Both the position numbers and the translations under genes were made by a program. Shown here in pieces: positions 35,294 to 45,168 of a DNA stretch of 64,000 nt. Each line of letters starts with the position of its first letter. The stretch's first letter is position 1. The notes under the pieces are model-generated. The model worked only from the letters and a program-made list of their open reading frames with translations. It searched no databases and was not told the DNA's origin. Source of the DNA: Lederbergia panacisoli (GTDB lineage: Bacteria; Bacillota; Bacilli; Bacillales; Bacillaceae_C); the NCBI RefSeq assembly GCF_024626525.1, contig NZ_JANJGU010000011.1, forward strand, positions 62,001-126,000. Reading direction: 5' to 3'.

Positions 35294-36868
35294 ATGATGG
35301 TTTTATTAGAAGCTAATCATTTAAAACTATTTATTAAAGATCGATTACTCATCGATCTTGATCACTTGTTAATTCAGGATCGTGATTGCATTGGGCTTGT
35401 TGGAAGAAACGGCAGTGGCAAAACGACACTTTTGGAGCTTCTTGCGAACAAACAAACGCCTGATGAAGGAAATATCACTTCGTATGCGGATTATGTGCTG
35501 CTACCACAGTTGAAAAATACAAATACTACAAAAAGTGGCGGTGAGATTACTCAGGAATACATTAACCGTGCACTTGCGCAAAAACCAGATATACTCCTTG
35601 CAGATGAGCCAACAACGAATTTGGATACATTCCATATCGAAAAATTAGAAAGCCAATTGAAAAGATGGCAAGGTGCGATTGTGATGGTATCGCATGACCG
35701 TGCATTTCTCGATTCCCTTTGTACGAAAATATGGGAAATTGATGATGGCAACGTTAAGGAATTTAAAGGTAATTATTCTGATTATCTTAACCAAAAAGAA
35801 TTGGAACGAAAACAGCAGGAAAATGCTTATGAACAGTATGAGCGCAAGAAAAAGCAATTAGAGGAAGCACTTATTTTAAAGGAACAAAAAGCGGCACGTG
35901 CAACAAAAGCTCCCAAAAAAGTAAGTCCATCGGAAACAAGAATTATGGGGGCAAAGCCATATTTTGCAAATAAACAAAAGAAACTAAGAAAAACTGCGAA
36001 AGCTATCGAAACTAGGTTAGAAAAATTAGAGAAGGTTGATAAAATAAAGGATGTTCCCCCAGTAAAAATGAAGCTTCCTAACGAAGAAGCTTTTAAAGGG
36101 CGTACTGTTTTGAGGATAAAAGATGTTAGTGGGTCGGTCCCAAATCGATTGCTTTGGAAGAACACTAGCTTTGATGTAAAAGGTGGAGATAAGCTAGCCA
36201 TCACCGGGAAAAACGGCAGCGGAAAGACGACACTAATAAAAAAAATAATGGATATTGAAGATGGAATTTACCTCTCCCCTTCCATGCAAATTGGTTACTT
36301 TAGCCAAAATTTAGATATTTTAAATGTAAATGAGTCAATTTTGAGAAATGTGCAATCCACATCTGCACAAGATGAATCTTTTATTCGAACAGTACTCGCA
36401 AGATTACGATTTTTTAGAGATGATGTTTATAAAAAAGTCAGTGTCTTAAGTGGCGGTGAACGGGTAAAGGTTGCTTTTGCTAAAATATTCGTCAGTAATA
36501 TCAACACATTAATTTTAGATGAACCGACCAATTTTTTAGACATAGAATCGGTGGAAGCACTAGAATCACTTCTGCAAGACTACGAAGGAACAGTTTTACT
36601 CGTTTCCCACGATCGAAGATTCATTCAATCAATCGCGAATCGGATTTTATCGATTGAAAACGAGGAGATTCAAGTTTTTGATGGGACATATGAGGAATAT
36701 CAACAATATAGTCCGACAAAAGACCGTAATACTAAAGAAGATGAGTTACTTTTATTAGAAACGAAGATTTCAGATGTATTAAGTCGTTTAAGCATTGACC
36801 CTTCAGATGAATTGGAGTTGGAGTTTCAAGCCTTAATTACTGAAAAAAACAAAATAAAAAAGGGATGA
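35294..36868 (+). CDS. ABC-F ribosome-protection protein (VmlR/Vga/Msr type)
   Basis: The 524-residue product has two ABC domains and no membrane segments. Domain 1: Walker A GLVGRNGSGKTT, a shortened lobe, signature SGGEITQ, Walker B LLADEPTTNLD. Domain 2: GKNGSGKTT, LSGGERVK, LILDEPTNFLD. A charged interdomain linker (about 160-260, EKxxxAxxATK type) enters the ribosome in this family and displaces macrolide, lincosamide, streptogramin A or pleuromutilin drugs. The short first domain is typical of antibiotic-resistance ABC-F members. The attenuator upstream supports drug-induced expression. ATG 35294 and ATG 35297 are both possible. Confidence 0.85.
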   Translation: MMVLLEANHLKLFIKDRLLIDLDHLLIQDRDCIGLVGRNGSGKTTLLELLANKQTPDEGNITSYADYVLLPQLKNTNTTKSGGEITQEYINRALAQKPDILLADEPTTNLDTFHIEKLESQLKRWQGAIVMVSHDRAFLDSLCTKIWEIDDGNVKEFKGNYSDYLNQKELERKQQENAYEQYERKKKQLEEALILKEQKAARATKAPKKVSPSETRIMGAKPYFANKQKKLRKTAKAIETRLEKLEKVDKIKDVPPVKMKLPNEEAFKGRTVLRIKDVSGSVPNRLLWKNTSFDVKGGDKLAITGKNGSGKTTLIKKIMDIEDGIYLSPSMQIGYFSQNLDILNVNESILRNVQSTSAQDESFIRTVLARLRFFRDDVYKKVSVLSGGERVKVAFAKIFVSNINTLILDEPTNFLDIESVEALESLLQDYEGTVLLVSHDRRFIQSIANRILSIENEEIQVFDGTYEEYQQYSPTKDRNTKEDELLLLETKISDVLSRLSIDPSDELELEFQALITEKNKIKKG

Positions 36869-36894
36869 GGATTTATCTCCTTTCCCTTTTTTTT
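36856..36894 (+). terminator. Terminator of the ABC-F gene
   Basis: AAAAAGGGATGAGGA pairs with TCTCCTTTCCCTTTTT (small bulges), ending in eight T. The left arm overlaps the last codons. Confidence 0.8.
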
Positions 36895-36906
36895 GACCAA
36901 TTAATC

Positions 36907-37362
36907 CTAAAAGGTTAAAAACTTCCTTGGAGTGCCATAGTTTTTGATTAATCTCAGCTGTTGGAAATTTGATACATATTCGATCAGGATTGGTGCATCA
37001 AGGAGCCATGGAACATGTTTAAACAGGTCGTAATCGGATTTAATAATATGGGATATCATTTCCGGTAATATCGAATGTAAATGATTAAATCGATTTATTG
37101 CTTGTTCTTCGTCATATTCCCCACCACTTATATAAATTCTTCCGGAAAATACGTATTCACCAAGTTTAGATATCTATTCGGCAGTGAAAATATCTTCACA
37201 ATTTTTATATATGCTTACATTGTATTTTGTACCAATGGTTAAATGTTGGGAATTACCTGTATCCGAAGTACTAAGTGTGTATTTTCTTCCATCTACTGGC
37301 CCATATGAAGTGGCGGGTGGTGCAATCATTACGGTAAACTGGTCGGTTTGCAGCTTTTCCAT
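36907..37362 (-). pseudogene. Staygreen-family protein gene with one in-frame TAG
   Basis: The minus-strand frame from ATG 37362 to a natural stop at 36907 covers 151 codons, the usual length of bacterial Staygreen-domain proteins. It contains PPATSYGPVDGRKYTLSTSD and LTIGTKYN, then later LGEYVFSGRIYISGGEYDEE, KHVPWLLDAPILIEYVS and YGTPRKFLT. The only interruption is TAG at 37174-37176, at a position where relatives, as I recall, have Trp (TGG), as in AEW. No indel is present. The role of bacterial Staygreen homologues is unclear (plant SGR removes Mg from chlorophyll). It may be a recent nonsense mutation or a read error. Confidence 0.7.
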
Positions 37363-37472
37363 TCTGCAGCTCCCCTTTTTACGTGTTTACTGTATTATAT
37401 GGCAAATGCCTATTTAGGTGAGTTGAATTGATTTATTTCATATTTATATGATATTTACGATTCAATGAACAA

Positions 37473-40400
37473 TTACTTTAAAAAGCGGAACCAACCAAAA
37501 TCAAAATTAGCCCCTGGCAGAAATATAAAAGTTAACTTTTGTATTCCTTTTATCCTTTCTAGTTCAAATACGCGTTCTTCATACTCTTTCGACTGCCTAA
37601 ATTCAATAATTTGGGTACTAACTTTTTTATCGCCCGAAAGTTTCAAGTGAATCGTATTATTATCAATGTTCGATCTTCCGAAAATGACCAATTTAGAGGC
37701 GCCTTCGTTTGTAAAATCCATTTGATCAAATTCAATAGATACATTATTTCCTATAGATTCCACGTATTGTCCATTTCTTTCAAAGGTATCCCCATATATA
37801 TTGTCGCAAGCATTAGCAAAATTTTGTTCAAACGCCCTGTTCTTTTTTTCAAAAGAGAATCCTTTAATATGCACCTTATTATGAAGTACAAAACAAATGG
37901 AAGTTATACCACGTAGTCTTTTGGATAATTGATAAGTTTCTTCTTGGTATACATTCCACTTTGATTCTTTTTGATAAATAACATCGGCCAATCGTTCACT
38001 TCCTTCTTCACCAGGCATTCCTTCCCATATATGCAAGGAGTATTCCTCATTTGTGAGGGAAAATATCGGTATTGTAATAAGATCTGAACCATATGGGTCA
38101 AAGTCGATATCACGAAACCCTACTTGAGTTTCACCATCTCTACTTGTTGCTACTCCTCTTTCATTTCCATTTCCAACTTCCCCTTTACTGTAGTCATACA
38201 GTCCACCAGAAATAAATCCATACGGGTCCTTATAGGCGGTGCCTAAGTTGATCACTTTAAACTCTAATTCAGAAATTAATTTTGTTTTATCTGTTCCGTT
38301 CTTACTTGTACAACGAAGTCTAAATTCTCCATCCCCGAATGCGCTGACCCTTGCTTTATGACCATCTGCCATTACTTTCGCAATATTGGATTCAATCCCC
38401 GTATCAGTTACGACACTCCACTCAATTTCTTTGTAAGAGGTATTCGTCGGGTATAATTTAGCTTGCACCTCTATTTCTTTTCTTGATTCATTGAAAACAC
38501 GATTGGAATCACTAATAATTTCAATCTTGCGAACAGGTATTTCATCTGTCTTCCCCATAATACACGGTAATTCATGATTTCTATCATTTGTTGTTATTCC
38601 TTTAACGGCTCCAGCCTTGCTGGAGATAGATTTGAAGTGTAGTGTTTTACTTTGAAGACCTGGAGAGGTAACCTCGATTTTAATATTTCCTGATTCTAAG
38701 GTGGAACCAATGATGGCCATTAATTTACCACTGAATAATCTTCTGTTTGTTCCTTTATATTGATCATAATCGGTGCTATCCCCATTATCTAAGCCTAGTA
38801 AACGTCCCGCTCCCGATACATGAACAGAAACTCGATTATTAGCATTTTCTACTTTACGACCATTTTCATCTTCAACATTGATCTCAATAAAAATCAAATC
38901 TGTCCCGTTTGCAATCATTTTTTCTTTATCAGCAAGCAAACAGATCTTTTTCGCATCACCAAAGGATCTTCTTACATCTATCGCAATTATGTCGCCTGTT
39001 TCATCATAAGCTATTGCCTTTAGTTCCCCTTGTTCATATGGGACCTTCCACCATCCAACAAGCTCTGTACCATGTTTATGGTCAATATCATGTGTTCCAA
39101 TGGAATGACCGTTTAACAGTAATTCAACTTTTGGAGCATTTGAACAAACTCGAACATCAATCATTTTCCCTTCATTAAAATCCCAATATGGGAATATATG
39201 AACCATAGGTTTTTTCTTATAATCTGTCCATGCCGCTTGATAAACAAAATATGAATCCTTCTTAAATGTTGCTGTATCAATTTGCCCAAAATAAGAGTTC
39301 TTTGTATGGTAGGGAGTTGGTTCACCTATATAGTCAAATCCAGTCCATATGAACTGTCCCAGGGAAAAAGAAGTATCTCTTTCTGCTAAAATGCAAGCTT
39401 CCGCCGACTTTGCTCCCCAGCTTGTTGAACTATTTCCAAGAGCGGAGCATTGTTCATCATCATCAGCTAGTATCGATTTTTCATAAGGAAAATGGTAAAT
39501 ACCTCTACTTTGTACGACAGAAGATGTCTCACTTCCATAAATAATCCAATCGGGATGTTCTTTATGGTGTTTTTCATAATATTTTTCTGCATAATTATAA
39601 CCGGCAACTTTCACAATATCCGCGCATTTTTGTGCATTTTCCCAAGGCATATAGTTTGAACCAATGGTAACAACAGCATTCTCCTTTGGATCATATGTTC
39701 GGACAGTGTTAGTAAGTATCTTTGTTATTTCTTGTCCTCTTTCGTCCGCGTGTGTATCATAAATTTCATTTCCGATACTCCACATTAATAAGCTTGGATG
39801 ATTCCGATCTCGCATGATCCAATTTTTCACATCGATTTGTGCCCATTCTTTAAAAAATCGAGCATAATCATAAGGTGTTTTTGGTCTCTCCCACATATCA
39901 AAAGCTTCAGAAACGATAAGTAGTCCCATCTCATCCGCTAATTCCATCAGCTCTTTTGCGGGCATATTGTGTGCAGTTCGGATCGAATTGACACCCATTT
40001 CTTTCAAAACATTAAATCTTCTCTTTAAAGCTACCTTGTTAAAAGCAGCTCCGAGTGCCCCTAGGTCGTGATGTTCACATACTCCATTTAATTTCATCTT
40101 TTTGCCATTCAGTCTTAAACCGTCATTGGAATCAAGGGTAATATGCCGAAAACCAATACTCTGAGTTATGGACTCTACTTTTTCACCTGAATCAGCTTTA
40201 AATAATTGTGTTTGAAGCTCATAAAGATTTGGATCATCTGTACTCCATAACAAGGGGTCTTTAACAAATAATGTTTGACGACTTTGGGAAGGAGAACTAC
40301 TCATAACTATTAACTTCTCTGAAGAAGTCGTCACTGCTTGACCCTTATAAGAAATAATGTGGGTTAATTCAACATTCTCAAAAATGTTTACATCAGTATC

Positions 40401-40892
40401 AACTTCAACTTGCCATCCGTCCTCTAGAAGTTTAGTGCTCACATAAATACCGTCTGTTATTATATGATTTTTGTCTCTTGTCTTTAGCCACACATTCCTA
40501 TAGATTCCAGCGCCAGAATACCATCTACTATTGGGACTCTGAAAAACTACTTTCACTAGAATTTCATTTTCTCCTTCTGTGACGATATTTGTAATTTCGT
40601 GTTCAAAAGATGAATAACCATTTTTCCATTCTCCAACAAACTGATTATTCACATAAACAGAGGAATCCATATAAACCCCATCAAAACATAAAAGAATCTG
40701 CTTTTGTTCTTGCATATATGTAAATTTTTTACGATACCAACCTATACTGTTTTCATAAAGGTTCAATGTATTAAAAATAAGCCAATCATGAGGAAGGTCC
40801 ACCGCTCTATATTCCAAACCCGTTGGATCTGTAACTTCTAGATTACTTTTGGCGAATTCCCAACCTTCGTTAAAAAGTGGTTTTTTATTCAT
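37473..40892 (-). CDS. Glycoside hydrolase family 2 protein (beta-galactosidase-like)
   Basis: The 1139-residue product starts at ATG 40892; the GGAGAAGGGA site is rather distant (about 13 bases). Order: GH2 sugar-binding domain (about 10-140), Ig-like domain, TIM barrel (about 255-560) with acid/base Glu376 in MWSIGNEIYD and nucleophile Glu455 in IIYGSETSS, a DUF4982-like domain (about 590-680), a GH2 C-terminal Ig-like domain, and a C-terminal region from about 940. No signal peptide, so it acts on imported oligosaccharides. Specificity (beta-galactosidase, beta-glucuronidase or other) is not readable. It is the last gene of the xylan-fragment operon. Confidence 0.85.
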   Translation of the reverse strand: MNKKPLFNEGWEFAKSNLEVTDPTGLEYRAVDLPHDWLIFNTLNLYENSIGWYRKKFTYMQEQKQILLCFDGVYMDSSVYVNNQFVGEWKNGYSSFEHEITNIVTEGENEILVKVVFQSPNSRWYSGAGIYRNVWLKTRDKNHIITDGIYVSTKLLEDGWQVEVDTDVNIFENVELTHIISYKGQAVTTSSEKLIVMSSSPSQSRQTLFVKDPLLWSTDDPNLYELQTQLFKADSGEKVESITQSIGFRHITLDSNDGLRLNGKKMKLNGVCEHHDLGALGAAFNKVALKRRFNVLKEMGVNSIRTAHNMPAKELMELADEMGLLIVSEAFDMWERPKTPYDYARFFKEWAQIDVKNWIMRDRNHPSLLMWSIGNEIYDTHADERGQEITKILTNTVRTYDPKENAVVTIGSNYMPWENAQKCADIVKVAGYNYAEKYYEKHHKEHPDWIIYGSETSSVVQSRGIYHFPYEKSILADDDEQCSALGNSSTSWGAKSAEACILAERDTSFSLGQFIWTGFDYIGEPTPYHTKNSYFGQIDTATFKKDSYFVYQAAWTDYKKKPMVHIFPYWDFNEGKMIDVRVCSNAPKVELLLNGHSIGTHDIDHKHGTELVGWWKVPYEQGELKAIAYDETGDIIAIDVRRSFGDAKKICLLADKEKMIANGTDLIFIEINVEDENGRKVENANNRVSVHVSGAGRLLGLDNGDSTDYDQYKGTNRRLFSGKLMAIIGSTLESGNIKIEVTSPGLQSKTLHFKSISSKAGAVKGITTNDRNHELPCIMGKTDEIPVRKIEIISDSNRVFNESRKEIEVQAKLYPTNTSYKEIEWSVVTDTGIESNIAKVMADGHKARVSAFGDGEFRLRCTSKNGTDKTKLISELEFKVINLGTAYKDPYGFISGGLYDYSKGEVGNGNERGVATSRDGETQVGFRDIDFDPYGSDLITIPIFSLTNEEYSLHIWEGMPGEEGSERLADVIYQKESKWNVYQEETYQLSKRLRGITSICFVLHNKVHIKGFSFEKKNRAFEQNFANACDNIYGDTFERNGQYVESIGNNVSIEFDQMDFTNEGASKLVIFGRSNIDNNTIHLKLSGDKKVSTQIIEFRQSKEYEERVFELERIKGIQKLTFIFLPGANFDFGWFRFLK

Positions 40893-40933
40893 GCTTATAT
40901 ATATCCCTTCTCCAATTCATCTCTCCATGGTCA

Positions 40934-41728
40934 TTATAATATTTGGAAAACTGGTTTTTCCTCGATAAAATGGACAGGTATATTTGGAAAAAGTGATTGT
41001 ATATTCTGTGCTAAGTATTCCATACCTGCTTTCTCACTTTCTGCATGCCCAAGGAAAATTAAAGCCTTTTTTCGTCCTTGCTGAACAGCATCTCTTACAT
41101 ATTCCGGCGTTTCCCATTCAGGTCCTTCTCCTGAAATAAGTAAATCAAGCTGAGTTTCGTGAAAAAAAGGAATTGAAATTTCGCTACCTCCCCTATAGCC
41201 GACCGAAACTCCTACACGCTCACAAACAAGTGATAAATCACCAACAACACGTACATATGGAATATTTAATTTGGATTTAATATAGTACACAATTTCACGT
41301 AACGACATGGCAGGTAAAGTAAGGATAGAAGCCGCGGCATCATCCTTCTCAACAAAAGATTCCCAGTTTAATATACGAATCAATCCAGATGTAATACCAT
41401 CAGGCTTATACTTATGAATATAATCATGGAGCCGGAAAACGGCTATTTTTGATTGTTCGATCAAATTCTTTTTCTCTAAAAAAATGAAATCATGCTGCCA
41501 TTTTTCCGTTTTATCAAAGTGACTATAGTACAGCCCTTCATGGATAATCAACAGATTCACACCTAGTTTTTTTGCTTGTTGTATTACATTAGTCGTTGCC
41601 AAAAATGTTGTTGCAATTCCTTTGACATACTCATCTTGATATCCTGTTATTAGCATATCTACAGTATTTTCTATTTTCGGTACAGGCTCTTTCAATTTAT
41701 CCAATACATCTTTAATCGTAATTGTCAT
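40934..41728 (-). CDS. Nif3-like dinuclear metal center protein
   Basis: The 264-residue product matches the Nif3/YbgI/YqfO family, which forms hexameric rings with two metals per subunit. Metal-site motifs are IIHEGLYYSHFD (His in the first half), RLHDYIH in the middle, and FLGHAESEKAGMEYLAQ near the C-terminus. The biochemical function is unknown, although some members are linked to GTP cyclohydrolase or nucleotide handling. Its place inside a sugar-use operon is unusual. The ribosome site is weak (GAAAGTAGC). It is co-oriented with the flanking genes with 23-41 bp gaps. Confidence 0.75.
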   Translation of the reverse strand: MTITIKDVLDKLKEPVPKIENTVDMLITGYQDEYVKGIATTFLATTNVIQQAKKLGVNLLIIHEGLYYSHFDKTEKWQHDFIFLEKKNLIEQSKIAVFRLHDYIHKYKPDGITSGLIRILNWESFVEKDDAAASILTLPAMSLREIVYYIKSKLNIPYVRVVGDLSLVCERVGVSVGYRGGSEISIPFFHETQLDLLISGEGPEWETPEYVRDAVQQGRKKALIFLGHAESEKAGMEYLAQNIQSLFPNIPVHFIEEKPVFQIL

Positions 41729-41751
41729 TTAGCTATCAGCTACTTTCACGC

Positions 41752-42432
41752 TTATTTTGTATAATTCATTTTAATATCGTCTATCACCTCTCTGCTATTT
41801 AAAGTTAATAGATAACTAAGGATGCTGGCGATAAATAATAAAAGAATATCTGTAGTTATAAACGTGAAAAATAAAGCAATTATTATTATCCCGATATTGC
41901 CAGTCGCAATTTTCACCTTTTTAAAACTGTAGTAGATAGATAGCTTATATGTGTCTCTAATTCTAAATTTGTATTTAGCTGTAATTGGGAATACATACAA
42001 AAAGACACAAATCAGTAATCCAATCGCAACAAGAAACACTATTGCCATGATTTGGTTGATTTTCGTACTATCCTGATTAAAATATTGCAAATCAATAATT
42101 AAGATAAATATTACAGCAAGCAAAGGTAGCCAAACCTTTAATGTATCTATAAAATTTATTCTATAACCGTAGAAAAAATCTTTTGTAGGAGAAATATCTT
42201 TTTCACGTACTAATTTATCCATCACATAGCATAATGCCGTAATGGCGGGCCCCGTCGGAATTAGCGTCAAAAAAATAATTATAATATTTGAAATAACAGG
42301 CTCTAGTGTAATGAAGGCAAATAAAAAAATAATATTGCAAAATATAAAGTAAATATTGGTTAGCATAAACCAATAAATATAACTAGAAATTACGAAAAAT
42401 ATGCCTTGGCCAAATTCTTTGCGTTTATCCAT
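41752..42432 (-). CDS. YesL-like DUF624 membrane protein
   Basis: The 226-residue product starts at ATG 42432 after AAGGATGAACGACG. About five or six hydrophobic segments (near 15-45, 48-68, 98-115, 130-152, 168-190 and 192-210) fit the YesL/DUF624 family. Such genes are typically found beside LplABC-type sugar importers and rhamnogalacturonan or xylan genes, where they are presumed transport or regulation accessories. Here the same association holds. Function is inferred from context only. Confidence 0.75.
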   Translation of the reverse strand: MDKRKEFGQGIFFVISSYIYWFMLTNIYFIFCNIIFLFAFITLEPVISNIIIIFLTLIPTGPAITALCYVMDKLVREKDISPTKDFFYGYRINFIDTLKVWLPLLAVIFILIIDLQYFNQDSTKINQIMAIVFLVAIGLLICVFLYVFPITAKYKFRIRDTYKLSIYYSFKKVKIATGNIGIIIIALFFTFITTDILLLFIASILSYLLTLNSREVIDDIKMNYTK

Positions 42433-42534
42433 CGTCGTTCATCCTTATTAGTTTTGTTAACGCATTCAATTGTAAATGTTTTAAAATATGTAAACTACCC
42501 ACAATAAATTGCAGGTAGTTTCTAACATTTATCC

Positions 42535-44175
42535 TTATTTTTTATAAACTTTATTTGCTAAATCTACGTAATCATCCATTCCCATATTTTTCAAGTCTTT
42601 AACATAATCATTCCATTTTGCTAAATCACGATCGCCGAGAATAAATTCATAAGTTGCCGTATTGACAAAGTCTTTTAACGGTGTACTTAATAGGGTTGAT
42701 TGTTCAAGTTCCATTTCATCATATTTAATTGGTGGGTCAGGTAAAATAAGTTCTTTCGTCTCATGCATCGCTTCTTGGAATTCGATCTCTTCCTCACTAA
42801 ACATAGAATGAAGAAGATCCGTTGTCCCACCGTAAGCGAAGTTTCCTCCTGAGAATCCAAAATCAGCATTCAACGCTTTTGTACCTTGTGGATTTAGACC
42901 AACATAATTCACGTCCTCGGCAAGTACGCGTTTGCCATCTACACCTTTCTCATACGTAACTCCTTCTACTCCCCACTTAGTGAATTCTTGTCCTTCATCA
43001 CTATACCATAACCAATCAATAAACTGTAAAAGCGCTTCAAAGTTAGGGTCATCCTTCGCCTTTGCAGAAATCATAATTCCATTTTCTAATTTAGATCCTC
43101 CCATTACCTGTCCAACCGGTCCACCTGGGACAATGATTTTCTTAATAGAGAAATTACCTTCTCCTAAGATTTCATTCATATCTTTACGATAATCAACAAT
43201 TGTTTGAGAGTTCGTGCCAATGACAAATGACTTCCCATTAACAAATTTCTGTACTGCTTGGTCATCTTCTTGTGTGACACTTTCTTTATCAAGTAACCCT
43301 TTTTCAACAAGACCATGGAAGTAAGTTAGCATTTGCTTATAACCGTCAGATGCTGGACCAAAATAAAACTCATCTTTTTCTTTATCAAACTTTAAAGCTG
43401 ATCCTAAGCCCCAACCAGCAGAAGTGCCGAAACTTGTCGCTGCGACATTAAGTGTACTGCTGAATGTCCATCGATCAGAGAAAGGAGTAGAGTCTGGATA
43501 TGCTTGTTTCATTGCAACTAGTATTTCTTCAAGTTCATCCCAAGTCGTTGGCATCTCAAAACCCAGTTCTTCCACAATATCTGTTCTAATTGCTAAAGTA
43601 TAGTCTGGCCAAACATCTTCATGAAGACCAGGTAATACATAATATTTACCATCATCATGACGCAACCCTTCTAAGAAAGGCTCTATATTCCACTTTTCTA
43701 CTTTATCCTTATAGTTTGGCATTAGGTCAACGTAATCACTTATAGGAAGAATTGTGCCTGAAGCAACAAATGGAGTTTCTTCACCAGGATATGTTTTCGG
43801 AATAATATACGGTGCATCCCCACTACTTATAAGCAAACTTCTTTTTTGGCTATAATCACTCATTGGAATGATTGTCATATCTAAATTTACATTTGTTCTT
43901 TTCTTTATTTCCTCTATTAATAGCCAGTCTTTTTTGTATGGGTAATTCGGGTGATCACTAAATGACATAGTGAAGGTCAATTCGTTTTTTGCTTTAAATT
44001 GATCTCCCAATCCGTAGTTTTCCACAGCGTTTTCACTCTCTGGTACATCAACAACCTGTTTGTCTCCTTCTTTTTTCCCTTCTGTTTTTTCAGAGTTATT
44101 ACAGGCAACTAATAAAAAGCTAAAGATTGTTAAGCTAGCTATTAGGAACAATAACTTTTTAAACCGTTTCTCCAT
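42535..44175 (-). CDS. ABC sugar transporter, substrate-binding lipoprotein (LplA type)
   Basis: The 546-residue product has a lipoprotein signal ending LLVAC (Cys about residue 25), followed by an acidic linker and a large family 1-like solute-binding domain with PMSDYSQKRSLLISSGDAPY and WLWYSDEGQEFTKWG. Size and sequence style fit the LplA/YtcQ/YesO group that binds oligosaccharides. With the two permeases upstream and aguA/uxuA, the probable ligands are aldouronic acids from glucuronoxylan. No ATPase gene is present; a shared MsmX-type ATPase elsewhere is expected. ATG 44175 follows AGGGGGAG. Confidence 0.85.
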   Translation of the reverse strand: MEKRFKKLLFLIASLTIFSFLLVACNNSEKTEGKKEGDKQVVDVPESENAVENYGLGDQFKAKNELTFTMSFSDHPNYPYKKDWLLIEEIKKRTNVNLDMTIIPMSDYSQKRSLLISSGDAPYIIPKTYPGEETPFVASGTILPISDYVDLMPNYKDKVEKWNIEPFLEGLRHDDGKYYVLPGLHEDVWPDYTLAIRTDIVEELGFEMPTTWDELEEILVAMKQAYPDSTPFSDRWTFSSTLNVAATSFGTSAGWGLGSALKFDKEKDEFYFGPASDGYKQMLTYFHGLVEKGLLDKESVTQEDDQAVQKFVNGKSFVIGTNSQTIVDYRKDMNEILGEGNFSIKKIIVPGGPVGQVMGGSKLENGIMISAKAKDDPNFEALLQFIDWLWYSDEGQEFTKWGVEGVTYEKGVDGKRVLAEDVNYVGLNPQGTKALNADFGFSGGNFAYGGTTDLLHSMFSEEEIEFQEAMHETKELILPDPPIKYDEMELEQSTLLSTPLKDFVNTATYEFILGDRDLAKWNDYVKDLKNMGMDDYVDLANKVYKK

Positions 44176-44279
44176 AACATTCTCCCCCTTATTTTTTCCA
44201 TTAACTTTAGGAATACATTTGATAAATAAAAAGTGAGTGATCCACCTCCTTAAAGCTTACTGGATCGTATTCTTACTTT

Positions 44280-45152
44280 TTAACCTTTAACAGATCCCAA
44301 CATTACACCAGAGACAAAGTATTTTTGCACATACGGGTACACACATAAAATGGGTAGGACTGTCAATACCATTGTTACCGCTTTAATATTTGCAGAAATT
44401 TGGGTTAGGTTATCTGCACTCGTTGCTCCTGACGAAAGGCTTCCTTCTGCACCTTTTATTAAATTCCTCAAATAAATTTGTACGGGAAACAGTTCTTTGT
44501 CATTAAGGTAGATAAAGGCTGGAAACCATGAATTCCAATTGCCTACTGAATAAAATAGGATCATTGTTGCAATAACGGGCAAGGAAAGCGGCAGTACGAT
44601 TTTCAACAATGTTCCGTATGTACTGGATCCATCCATAATGGCCGCTTCCTCAAGTTCCTCTGGAATATTTTGAAAAAACGTTTTCATAATTAACATATTA
44701 AAAACACTAATCGCTCCAGGAACGACAATCGCCCACATTGTGTTGCCAAATCCAAGCGATTTTACTAAAACATAGTTTGGAATTAAGCCGCCGCCAAAGA
44801 ACATAGTAAAAACCGCAAACATCGTAAAAAATTCTCTTCCTAAAAGACGTTTTTTCGATAATGCATAAGCAAACATAGTAGTCATGACCATCTGAATAGC
44901 TGTTCCTACAACTGTATAAACAACTGTGTTTTTATAATTAATCCAGAACATACTATCTCTAACAATGATTTTATATGTCCCTACATTAAATCCTTTTGGC
45001 CATATGTTTACTTTTCCCGCATTGATATACGCTTCTGAACTAAATGATTGTGCGACAATATTCAAAAAAGGATAAAATGTCAATGCGACAATCAGAATTA
45101 ATAAACTAACATTAAAAACTCTAAATACTTTATACTGTATGGATTCTTTCAA
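44280..45152 (-). CDS. ABC sugar transporter permease (LplC/YtcP type)
   Basis: The 290-residue product starts at TTG 45152, shortly after GGGAGGAAG. Six membrane segments are visible. The binding-protein-dependent permease loop is EELEEAAIMDGSSTYGTLLKI, shortened here as EAAIMDGSSTYG, where the ATPase docks. It is the CUT1 second permease, partner of the gene immediately upstream (17-bp gap). It moves oligosaccharide through the cytoplasmic membrane. The C-terminus FVSGVMLGSVKG is typical of the family. Confidence 0.9.
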   Translation of the reverse strand: MKESIQYKVFRVFNVSLLILIVALTFYPFLNIVAQSFSSEAYINAGKVNIWPKGFNVGTYKIIVRDSMFWINYKNTVVYTVVGTAIQMVMTTMFAYALSKKRLLGREFFTMFAVFTMFFGGGLIPNYVLVKSLGFGNTMWAIVVPGAISVFNMLIMKTFFQNIPEELEEAAIMDGSSTYGTLLKIVLPLSLPVIATMILFYSVGNWNSWFPAFIYLNDKELFPVQIYLRNLIKGAEGSLSSGATSADNLTQISANIKAVTMVLTVLPILCVYPYVQKYFVSGVMLGSVKG

Positions 45153-45168
45153 AATACTTCCTCCCTTC

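Noticed and set aside
42448-42463. cre-like TTGTTAACGCATTCAA upstream of the YesL-like gene
   Set aside because: Two mismatches at defined positions; the cre ahead of the importer operon already explains control.
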